This document shows, one piece after another, positions 26,683 through 34,294 of a stretch of 52,931 nt of DNA. The stretch's first letter is position 1, and every line of letters starts with the position of its first letter. Origin of the DNA: Marinobacter daepoensis DSM 16072. GTDB taxonomy: Bacteria; Pseudomonadota; Gammaproteobacteria; Pseudomonadales; Oleiphilaceae. Under the pieces are notes generated by a model. That model was not told where the DNA came from and searched no databases. It saw nothing but the letters and a program-made list of their open reading frames with translations. The position numbers and the translations under genes are program-made. The stretch covers positions 890,958 to 943,888 of the forward strand of contig NZ_ATWI01000009.1 of assembly GCF_000421165.1 (NCBI RefSeq), given 5' to 3'.

Positions 26683-28326
26683 CTACTCCTGCTGATCCTC
26701 TGCCCGGGCTTCTCCGGCCTTATTGGGCTCTTCTTTATGCGTGACAACCGGTTCTTCTGACAAAACGGCGTCGTCAGAGTCCACTTCGGCCTGCTCCACA
26801 ATCGACTTCGGCAGTTCTTTCTTAACGCGAACGCCCAGTTCCACAAATCGGTTGGCCTGGGAAATAAGGTTACCACGACCCCGGGTCAGGGTATTCATGG
26901 CATTGTCATAGGTGCCCTGGGCAGTGTGTAACTGGCTGCCCAATCGCTCCATGGCCTCTACGAATACCCGAAGTTTGTCATAAACCGCGCTTGCTCTGTC
27001 TGCGATACGGCGGGCATTCTGACTCTGGCGCTCGTACCGCCAGATGTTTTCAATGGTTCGCAACGTGGCGAGCAACGTCGTGGGCGTAACCACGATGATC
27101 TTGCGCTCAAACGCCTCGGCGAACAGGTTGTCATCCTGCTGGAATGCTGCCACAAATGCCGGCTCAATGGGCATGAACAACAGCACGAAATCGGGAGAAT
27201 GAAGCCCGTTAAGCTGGCTGTAATCTTTTTCACTCAACGTCTTGATGTGAGTGCGAACGGCCTCCACATGCTGTTTCAGGGCAGCGGCCCGTTCGCTCTC
27301 ATCATCGGCAACCACCCATTGCTGATAAGCCACCAGAGAGACCTTGGAGTCAACCACCAGGTTTCTCTGGTCTGGCAGATGAACAATGACATCCGGTCGC
27401 AACAACTGGTTGTCATCGTCTCGGTAACTTCCCTGGGTTTCGTATTCCACGCCTTTTCGAAGGCCGGACCGCTCAAGCACACGCTCAAGAATCAACTCAC
27501 CCCAGTTACCCTGAACTTTCTTATCGCCTTTCAGAGCCCGCGTCAGATTAGCCGCTTCCTCCGTGATCTGCTGATTCAGCTCCTGCAGAGACTTGATTTC
27601 GCTTCGAAGCGCCTGCCGGTCACGGGTCTCCGTGGTATAAACGTCTTCCACCCGTTTCCGGAAATCCTGCAACTGGTCCCGAAACGGGTTCAGCAAGGAG
27701 TCCAGGCTGGTCCGGGTCTGCTGACTGAAACGCTCACTTTTCTGTTCAAAAATCCGGTTAGCGAGATTTTCAAATTCCTGCTTGAGGGCCTCCCGGTTCT
27801 GCTCCAGCAGTTGCAGTTTCTCTGCCGCATTGCGGCGCTCCTCTTCCAGCGTCACCTGTTGTTCTTTCAGCCTGATTCTGAGCTCCGAAAGCTGTTCCGA
27901 CAGTGACTCTGCCCGCAGCTGATAACGCTCTCTCTCATCCACCACCTGAGTGAGCCTGTCTTGATTTGCGGCCAGCTCGCTACCCATGGCTGACAGACGA
28001 CTTTCCAGAACCGTCGCTTTCTGCCGCCAGTGCTCCGCACCCTGCTCAAACTTGCCGCGCTCAAACTTCACCTCCTCAAGTTCGGCTTTCAGGTGCGCTT
28101 TTTCCTGATGATGCAAGGCCTGTGTATGCTCTCCTTCCTGAACAAGGCGAAGACACTCACCAAACTCCTCACTCAGGCGACTGGCCCTGAGCCGGTCTTT
28201 GCGACGGTGCCAAAGCAGCCACCCAAGCGCAACCATCAGCAGCGCGGAACTGGCCAGCAGGGCAGCAAACCATCCAGCCATCCATTCCGGCCGGTCTGCC
28301 ATGGTTAGAGTCAGTGCATTCAACAC
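26683..28326 (-). CDS. rmuC: DNA recombination protein RmuC
   Basis: This 547-aa membrane-anchored protein is associated with limiting recombination/inversions at short repeats in E. coli. It has one N-terminal helix (about 17-38, AGWFAALLASSALLMVALGWLLWH), a long coiled coil (about 45-200) and the RmuC nuclease-like domain (about 220-490). That domain includes KVQGNWGELILERVLERSGL, DVIVHLPDQRNLVVDSKVSL and VVTPTTLLATLRTI. The C-terminal tail is acidic. Translation appears to start at GTG (28326) with AAGGAG 9 nt upstream. Confidence 0.95.
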   Translation of the reverse strand: MLNALTLTMADRPEWMAGWFAALLASSALLMVALGWLLWHRRKDRLRASRLSEEFGECLRLVQEGEHTQALHHQEKAHLKAELEEVKFERGKFEQGAEHWRQKATVLESRLSAMGSELAANQDRLTQVVDERERYQLRAESLSEQLSELRIRLKEQQVTLEEERRNAAEKLQLLEQNREALKQEFENLANRIFEQKSERFSQQTRTSLDSLLNPFRDQLQDFRKRVEDVYTTETRDRQALRSEIKSLQELNQQITEEAANLTRALKGDKKVQGNWGELILERVLERSGLRKGVEYETQGSYRDDDNQLLRPDVIVHLPDQRNLVVDSKVSLVAYQQWVVADDESERAAALKQHVEAVRTHIKTLSEKDYSQLNGLHSPDFVLLFMPIEPAFVAAFQQDDNLFAEAFERKIIVVTPTTLLATLRTIENIWRYERQSQNARRIADRASAVYDKLRVFVEAMERLGSQLHTAQGTYDNAMNTLTRGRGNLISQANRFVELGVRVKKELPKSIVEQAEVDSDDAVLSEEPVVTHKEEPNKAGEARAEDQQE

Positions 28327-28563
28327 CAGCAGGTTCTCCTTGCATTACAATTCAACCCCAAAGCCCGACAGTCTACCGCAATGCCCTTTCCTTTTTCCTG
28401 CCCGATAAAATGGAGCTTCCACACCGGCATCGACTGATTGGCAATTATCAACATTACGCCAATCCGCCTATGGACGCCGGGCGTAAATTCCTCTAAAACG
28501 GAGCTTTAGCACCCCAACAAGGTGCTGACGGCGTGGGCAAAACACCGACTGGCAGGCCAGAGC

Positions 28564-28947
28564 ATGTTCAAGGAGTTATGGAGAAAACTGGGTTCTGAAT
28601 TTCTACAGACTTCCTGCGGGGAAGATCATCAGGCTTTGCTGTCGGCCAACGATCGGGAAAATGCCCTGCAGGCCCGCGCGTTGCCGCACATCACCCACAC
28701 TGGTGAGTTTCACCTCGAACGCCTGAGTCAGTTGCTCAAAAACCGTTACGGCAAGAGCTTTCACATACCCAGTGACCGCCCCGAGAGTGATCAGGCGCTT
28801 AAAGAGGTCATCGGTTTTGCCGCCCGCATTCAGGATCAGGACATCCAGCGAGAGCTTTTACTGTTTTATCTGAATTGCTCACCCGTGATTCAGGAATACC
28901 TGAGAGCCGAGACCCCTTTGGGTAATGGCCCTCTCATGGGCGGCTGA
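28564..28947 (+). CDS. Hypothetical cytoplasmic protein, 127 aa
   Basis: I do not recognise this family. The likely start is Met at 28564 (MFKELWRKLGSEFL); an in-frame start at 28522 is possible. The protein is polar and mostly helical, with no signal or membrane segment. Conserved-looking blocks are GEFHLERLSQLLKNRYGKSF and DQDIQRELLLFYLNCSPVIQEYL. It precedes the retropepsin-like operon by 132 nt on the same strand. The 237 nt between rmuC and this gene contain a small hairpin (AGCACC/GGTGCT, 28508-28526) and nothing else I can support. Confidence 0.6.
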   Translation: MFKELWRKLGSEFLQTSCGEDHQALLSANDRENALQARALPHITHTGEFHLERLSQLLKNRYGKSFHIPSDRPESDQALKEVIGFAARIQDQDIQRELLLFYLNCSPVIQEYLRAETPLGNGPLMGG

Positions 28948-29079
28948 CCCTCCGCCTTAACCATCTGTAAAGTCATCACACAGGTGGCTTGTAGTATACT
29001 CACCCGCCTGATCAACAACACATCCAGTGGCTGAGGCATCCAGGCCGAACAACCAACACAGCCGGTTCAGGGGATATTC

Positions 29080-29886
29080 ATGGGGTACAGGTTCTTGCAA
29101 ACCCGTCCATTCTTGACACTTGCCTTTTCGGGGCTCGCTCTCACGCTTTCCGGGTGCGCCTCGGATCACTATTTTATGGTGAAGAAAGAGAACGTTGAAG
29201 ACGTTCGCTCATCCGTACACAGCCAACGGGCGACGCTGGTCACCATGGAACAGAATGCCGGGGTCAGGCACGAACAGCTTCTGCAGGAAAACCGGGAATC
29301 CACCCAAAGCATTCTCGATGCCATTGCCACGCAGGTTGAAAAACCGTCGTGCCCCCCCCCCAAAGCAGCCCCTTCCTGCCCTGCCCCAAGCAAAAACGCA
29401 GGCCAGGCAGACCGGCTGAAAGGGAAGGTGGTGGTTGGTGAAGTTGAAAAGTTCTTCCTCGCCGAACCGGGGCTGGTTTACACAGCCCGCATAGACAGCG
29501 GCGCAGAAACCTCCTCCATTCACGCCAGGAACATACAACGTTTCGAACGGGACGGCAGTAACTGGGTGCGCTTCGAGGTACCGGTACCCGGGACAGAAGA
29601 CACAAAGTGGGTCTCAATGGAGAAAGAGATTTCCAGGCGGGTAAAGATCGTCCAGTCCAGCGCAGACGAATCTGAACGTCGGGTGGTTGTCGAATTGCAG
29701 TTCGCTATTGGCGACCATCAGCAGGTTGCCGAATTTACCCTAGCAGACCGAAAGAACCTGACCTACGAAGTGCTGATTGGCCGCAACGTTCTGCGGGATG
29801 TCATGCTGATTGATGTAGGCAAAGAATTCGCCACAGAGCTCCCGAAATCTTACCTTGAACAATCCGGAAACGGAGGTGAAAAATGA
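29080..29886 (+). CDS. Retropepsin-like ATP-dependent zinc protease-family lipoprotein
   Basis: The 268-aa product has a lipoprotein signal peptide (lipobox LSGC, Cys26), a helical spacer (35-85), a Pro/Cys-rich linker (88-106) and a C-terminal domain (about 112-260) of the family annotated as ATP-dependent zinc protease. It carries the aspartic-protease-like motif RIDSGAETSSIHA (Asp139-Ser-Gly-Ala) and a second half with LTYEVLIGRNVLRD. One such motif per chain implies a retropepsin-style dimer. The stop overlaps the next start by 4 nt (ATGA), so translation is coupled. The linker is encoded by a 10-C run (29352-29361). Possible -10 at 28995-29000 (TATACT). Substrate unknown. Confidence 0.88.
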   Translation: MGYRFLQTRPFLTLAFSGLALTLSGCASDHYFMVKKENVEDVRSSVHSQRATLVTMEQNAGVRHEQLLQENRESTQSILDAIATQVEKPSCPPPKAAPSCPAPSKNAGQADRLKGKVVVGEVEKFFLAEPGLVYTARIDSGAETSSIHARNIQRFERDGSNWVRFEVPVPGTEDTKWVSMEKEISRRVKIVQSSADESERRVVVELQFAIGDHQQVAEFTLADRKNLTYEVLIGRNVLRDVMLIDVGKEFATELPKSYLEQSGNGGEK

Positions 29887-31400
29887 CCGTCCGCTCACGG
29901 GTTCCCTTTTATGTGTTTGTCTTTCTCCTGATTGCCGCAGGCATTGCCGTCGCAACCTGGCGACACCTTGAACTGGGCATTCCCTGGATGACCGGCGAAC
30001 AGCGCCCGGTCTGGATGATCGAAGCCAGGGTCGACTTCGAGGGCCAGGGCGCACCGGCCGAAGTCAGCCTGCACATACCAGAGCAGCCACCCGGCTTCCG
30101 TATCCTCACCGAACAGGCGGCCTCTCCCGGATACGGGTTTTCAATTCTCGATAGCAATGCCGGGCGCCGGGCAGAATGGACCAAGCGGGAGGTGTCCGGC
30201 CCTCAGACCCTGTATTTCAAGGCACAGTTTGTACCCGACGAAGATACCCTGCAGGCGCCCCCTGGCCGCATACCCCGCGCCCAGCCGGTCTTCTGGGAAG
30301 AACCTCAGGCAACGGCGGTCAGAGAACTTCTCAGCCAGGCTTCCGAGCGGTCCAGCTCACCTGAAAGCATGACCCGCGAGCTGATCCGCCTGATGCAACC
30401 GGATAACCGCACCCAGAACACCACGCTTCTGGTTTCCGACGAGAATTACCTGCAGTTACTGGTCCGGATGCTCAACCATGCCGGAATCGCGGCCCGCACC
30501 GCCGATGCACTGAAACTGGAGGATGCCCGAAGACGCCAGCAACTGGTGCCTTTCCTTCAGATCTATAATGGCGAGCGCTGGCTGACCTTCGACCCAAGAA
30601 CAGCCGAACAAGGAGTACCCGAGAATCTGTTACTCTGGCGCCAGGGTTCGGAGTCACTGCTCGATGTGGTGGGTGGAGACGACTCCCAGGTCAGCTTCTC
30701 CATGCTGCGACAGACCGTACCGGCACTCCAGCTTGCAACCCTTGAATCCAATGCCAACGGCCTGAGCGTTCTCGGTTTCTACCAGTTACCGATTGAAGAG
30801 CAAAGCATGTTCCGGATGCTGCTACTGCTCCCGATCGGCGCTCTGATTGTTGCCTTTATGCGCATTGTCATCGGTATCCGGACCTCCGGAACGTTTATGC
30901 CCGTTCTGATCGCGGTCGCGTTCGTACAAACAACACTGGTGCCGGGCCTGATCGCCTTCCTGTCGGTTGTATCCATCGGGTTGGTGCTGCGAGGTTACCT
31001 ATCCAGCCTGAATCTTCTGCTGGTCTCCCGGATTTCAGCGCTGATCATTCTGGTGATCTTTATCACGGCTGGCCTGAGTATCATCGGCTACCAGATGGGG
31101 TTCAACACAGGGATGACCGTCACCTTTTTCCCAATGGTTATTATCGCCTGGACCATTGAACGCATGTCCATCCTCTGGGAAGAAGAGGGGGCCCGCGAAG
31201 TCCTGGTTCAGGGATCGGGAAGCCTGTTTGTCGCAATCTGCGCCTATCTTGCCATGAGCACCCCTCTGGCAGGCCATCTCACCTTCAATTTCCCGGAACT
31301 GCACCTGGTCGTCCTGGGGCTGATCCTGTTGATGGGTCAATACACAGGCTACAAGCTCAGCGAGCTGAAACGGTTCACCCCGATGAAGGTCTACGATTAA
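29883..31400 (+). CDS. Inactive transglutaminase fused to seven transmembrane helices
   Basis: The 505-aa protein has one N-terminal helix (about 8-26), a periplasmic region (30-300) including a transglutaminase-like fold judged inactive in the family, and a C-terminal block of about seven membrane helices (312-495). The block starts MFRMLLLLPIGALIVAFMRIVIGIR; GIRTSGTFMPVLIAVAF is typical. Families of this architecture are found almost only beside a retropepsin-like gene and a RimK-like ligase, as here. It probably holds or presents a peptide substrate across the inner membrane (inference). The start overlaps the upstream stop; the next gene begins one base after its stop. Confidence 0.9.
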   Translation: MTVRSRVPFYVFVFLLIAAGIAVATWRHLELGIPWMTGEQRPVWMIEARVDFEGQGAPAEVSLHIPEQPPGFRILTEQAASPGYGFSILDSNAGRRAEWTKREVSGPQTLYFKAQFVPDEDTLQAPPGRIPRAQPVFWEEPQATAVRELLSQASERSSSPESMTRELIRLMQPDNRTQNTTLLVSDENYLQLLVRMLNHAGIAARTADALKLEDARRRQQLVPFLQIYNGERWLTFDPRTAEQGVPENLLLWRQGSESLLDVVGGDDSQVSFSMLRQTVPALQLATLESNANGLSVLGFYQLPIEEQSMFRMLLLLPIGALIVAFMRIVIGIRTSGTFMPVLIAVAFVQTTLVPGLIAFLSVVSIGLVLRGYLSSLNLLLVSRISALIILVIFITAGLSIIGYQMGFNTGMTVTFFPMVIIAWTIERMSILWEEEGAREVLVQGSGSLFVAICAYLAMSTPLAGHLTFNFPELHLVVLGLILLMGQYTGYKLSELKRFTPMKVYD

Positions 31401-31401
31401 C

Positions 31402-32349
31402 ATGGATTGGATCTCACCGCGCAGACTGAAGAAGCTCGGGATGCTGAACATGAACCGCCGCAATGTTGATTACATTGCCCGGTACAATGACCGCTCGTCT
31501 TACCCCTTGGTCGACAACAAGCTGAAGACAAAGCTGGCGGTCAGTGAATACGGTGTGAAAACGCCCAAACTGCTGCAGGTCGTTCGTCAACAGCATGAAA
31601 TCTCCCATTTTCGGGACATGGCAGCCGACCTGAAAGGTTTTGCCATCAAGCCTGCAAAGGGCTCCGGCGGCAAAGGCATTACCGTCATTACGGGGCGGGA
31701 TGGTGACGACTTTGTCAAAGCATCCGGTGCCCGCATCCCCGCCGCCATGCTTGAACGACACCTCACCAATATTCTGGCCGGTCTGTACTCACTGGCGGGA
31801 ACTCCCGATGTCGCCATCGTCGAGAACCTGGTTCAGTCATCTCCTGCTCTGGCCCGATACTCATTTCAGGGCGTGCCGGATATCCGGATCGTCGTTTTCC
31901 AGGGCTACCCGGTCATGGCCATGCTCCGCCTGGCCACGACAGCCTCTGATGGCAAGGCCAACCTGCACCAGGGCGCCGTCGGGGTCGGGCTGGACATCGG
32001 TTCAGGAAAGAGTCTGAATGCCGTCCAGTTCAACCGACCGATCACTCTCCATCCGGATACCGGCCTTGCACTGGAGAACATCGGAATAGACGACTGGGAA
32101 AACATGCTGGAGATGGCGGCGCGCTGCTATGAAGCGACCGGTCTGGGCTATATGGGCGTTGATCTGGTGGTAGATGCCAACGAAGGCCCTTTGCTGCTGG
32201 AACTGAACGCCCGCCCGGGACTGGCCATCCAAATGGCAAACGGATGCGGCCTGCTGCCAAGACTGAACGCCATTGAGGACCTCAAACGGCCCCACTTCAG
32301 CCCGAGAGAGCGCGCCCAGTTTGCTATGGAGAGCTTTGCCCGGCGGTAG
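31402..32349 (+). CDS. RimK-related alpha-L-glutamate ligase-like ATP-grasp enzyme
   Basis: The 315-aa ATP-grasp protein resembles RimK, which adds glutamates to ribosomal protein S6, but belongs to the separate RimK-related group. Motifs are GFAIKPAKGSGGKGITVI (ATP-binding loop), VPDIRIVVFQGYPVMAMLRL, and VDLVVDANEGPLLLELNARPG (metal-binding ELNAR). It is the third gene of a fully coupled operon with a periplasmic protease-like lipoprotein and a 7TM protein. This suggests cytoplasmic synthesis or tagging of a peptide that the partners then transport or process. The acceptor is unknown. A strong terminator follows. Confidence 0.9.
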   Translation: MDWISPRRLKKLGMLNMNRRNVDYIARYNDRSSYPLVDNKLKTKLAVSEYGVKTPKLLQVVRQQHEISHFRDMAADLKGFAIKPAKGSGGKGITVITGRDGDDFVKASGARIPAAMLERHLTNILAGLYSLAGTPDVAIVENLVQSSPALARYSFQGVPDIRIVVFQGYPVMAMLRLATTASDGKANLHQGAVGVGLDIGSGKSLNAVQFNRPITLHPDTGLALENIGIDDWENMLEMAARCYEATGLGYMGVDLVVDANEGPLLLELNARPGLAIQMANGCGLLPRLNAIEDLKRPHFSPRERAQFAMESFARR

Positions 32350-32374
32350 TTTTCCATTCGCCGAAGAAAAAAAA

Positions 32375-32402
32375 CCGGAGCTGAGCCAGCTCCGGTTTTT
32401 TT
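32375..32402. terminator. Bidirectional Rho-independent terminator
   Basis: CCGGAGCT (32375-32382) pairs with AGCTCCGG (32388-32395) around a 5-nt loop. Seven T residues follow on the right and a long A run precedes on the left, so it can end both the RimK-like operon and the convergent BCCT gene. Confidence 0.9.
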
Positions 32403-32425
32403 ATAGTCCCTTTTACATCAAGAGG

Positions 32426-34018
32426 TCAGGTCAGCTCACCTCGCTGCAAAAGCAATTTCCGCTCGTGGGTCAGGCCTTTCAGCAGCCCCCAGGTCATCAG
32501 CAAAAGAATTGCTGTAAACGGCAGCCCCGCACTGATCGCGACAGCCTGGATCGCACCCAGAGCATCATCGCCCCCCCCGAAGATCAAAGCCGCGGCAATA
32601 GCACCTTCCATCACCACCCAGAACACGCGCTGAGCTGTGGGCGCATCTGTCTTGCCGCCTGCGGTGATACTGTCGATAACAAGAGAGCCAGAATCTGATG
32701 ATGTAACGAAGAACACCAGCACCAGAATAATACCCACAAAAGAGACAATTCCGGTTAGCGGCAGCTGCTCAAACATCTGGAAGGTCGCCAGCGGTACTTC
32801 GGTCAGCCCTTTCTCGGCCAGAACACCAACCCCCTGCTGAATCTGCTCCAGCGCAGCGCCACCAAAACCACTCATCCAGACGGTGGTGATCACGGTAGGA
32901 ATAATCAGAACGGCTGTCAGGAACTCCCGGACAGTGCGGCCTTTAGAAACACGCGCAATGAACATACCAACGAACGGTGACCAGGAAATCCACCAAGCCC
33001 AGTAGAAGACTGTCCAGCCCTGGAACCAGGCTTCATCTTCACGACCAAACGGATTACTCAGCGGCACAATATTCGCCACATAGCTAGACGACGTGACCCA
33101 GATGGTCTCCAGAATCGTCATCGTCGGCCCGGCAAAAACAATAAAGAACAGCAGGACACCTGCGGTGATCATGTTGATATTACTGAGAACTTTGACACCA
33201 CCATCCAGACCACGCAACACAGAGATCAGCGCCACCGCCGTTACCCCGACAATGATGGCCATCTGAACGTTGGTACCAGAACCCAGCTGGAACAGATAAT
33301 CCAGGCCGGAGGCCGCTTGCTGGGCACCAAAACCAAGAGACGTCGCCAAACCAAAGATGGTTGCCACCACGGCGAGCACGTCGATGATATGCCCTGGCCA
33401 TCCCCAGACCCGGTCTTTCAGCAACGGGAAGAACGCAGACCGGATGGTCAACGGCATGTTTTTATTGAACGAAAAGAACGCCAGAGAAAGCGCTACAATC
33501 GCGTAAATCGCCCAAGGATGCAGACCCCAGTGGTACATGGTAGCCCCCATGGCAAGATCCCTGGCCTCGGGTGAGTTGGCAGTCACATTGAACGGCGTTT
33601 CATACCACCCGGTGTAATAGGCAACAGGTTCGGCCACCGCCCAGAACATCAGGCCAATGCCCATGCCCGCAGCAAACAGCATCGCAAACCAGGAGAGTGT
33701 CGAGAACTCTGGCCTCGCTTCCTGCCCGCCCAGCCGGATCTTGCCAACCGGCATGAAGATCAGCGCGAGGCTGACCACAACGAACACGTTGGCACTTAGC
33801 AGGAAGAACCAGTCAAAGCTGGCGATGATGTCCCACTTGGCACCATCCAGCATTTCTTTTGAAGCCGCCGGAAACATCAGGGTTCCAATAACGAACAGAA
33901 CCACAATGATCGCGGCTACCGGGAAAACCCAGTTATGAAGATCCAGGCCGAACGGATTGATATTATCCTGGCCTGCGACGTAATCCGTCTGATATTCGTC
34001 TTTCACTACCTCGCCCAC
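32426..34018 (-). CDS. BCCT family osmoprotectant transporter
   Basis: This 530-aa secondary transporter of the betaine/choline/carnitine family has about 12 membrane helices and the family signature WAWWISWSPFVGMFIARVSKGRTVREF. The region MGIGLMFWAVAEP is also typical; it contains a glycine stretch associated with sodium coupling in some members. The likely substrate is glycine betaine, choline or a related compatible solute. A GTG start at 34018 is preferred because AGGAGG lies 7 nt upstream; the upstream ATG at 34087 lacks this. An 8-C run lies near the 3' end (32571-32578). It has its own promoter. Confidence 0.92.
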   Translation of the reverse strand: MGEVVKDEYQTDYVAGQDNINPFGLDLHNWVFPVAAIIVVLFVIGTLMFPAASKEMLDGAKWDIIASFDWFFLLSANVFVVVSLALIFMPVGKIRLGGQEARPEFSTLSWFAMLFAAGMGIGLMFWAVAEPVAYYTGWYETPFNVTANSPEARDLAMGATMYHWGLHPWAIYAIVALSLAFFSFNKNMPLTIRSAFFPLLKDRVWGWPGHIIDVLAVVATIFGLATSLGFGAQQAASGLDYLFQLGSGTNVQMAIIVGVTAVALISVLRGLDGGVKVLSNINMITAGVLLFFIVFAGPTMTILETIWVTSSSYVANIVPLSNPFGREDEAWFQGWTVFYWAWWISWSPFVGMFIARVSKGRTVREFLTAVLIIPTVITTVWMSGFGGAALEQIQQGVGVLAEKGLTEVPLATFQMFEQLPLTGIVSFVGIILVLVFFVTSSDSGSLVIDSITAGGKTDAPTAQRVFWVVMEGAIAAALIFGGGDDALGAIQAVAISAGLPFTAILLLMTWGLLKGLTHERKLLLQRGELT

Positions 34019-34107
34019 GTTGGCGCCTCCTGGTCTGGTGTGATCACTGAATATGCCGAGTGAATGGGTAACTGAGTGAATTCTCATTCATTCGTTACAA
34101 GCCGGTC

Positions 34108-34136
34108 ATTTTATTACTTTGAACTCAAAACATCAA
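34108..34136 (-). promoter_or_regulatory. Promoter of the BCCT transporter gene
   Basis: On the reverse strand TTGATG (34131-34136) and TAAAAT (34108-34113) are separated by 17 nt. The leader of about 80 nt contains the 8-nt direct repeat ATTCACTC twice before the GTG start. The surrounding sequence is clearly more AT-rich than neighbouring coding DNA. Confidence 0.65.
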
Positions 34137-34294
34137 AACACTGAAAAATGCCTTCGGTACATACACAAGCATAGTCCAGTTTCTAACACCTCAACGGCAA
34201 CCCGCTTGCTGAGTGAAAACACCTCCCCGCCCCCATGCGCCGACCGGGTGCGTTATACTCCGGCGCCAGCCAACACTGACCTGACGAGGCATCC

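Noticed and set aside
32571..32578. 8-C run in the BCCT gene as a phase-variation site
   Set aside because: Eight C is short for appreciable slippage, and it encodes a plain Gly stretch (FGGGDD) near the 3' end. The 7-C runs near 13019 and 18744 were set aside for the same reason.
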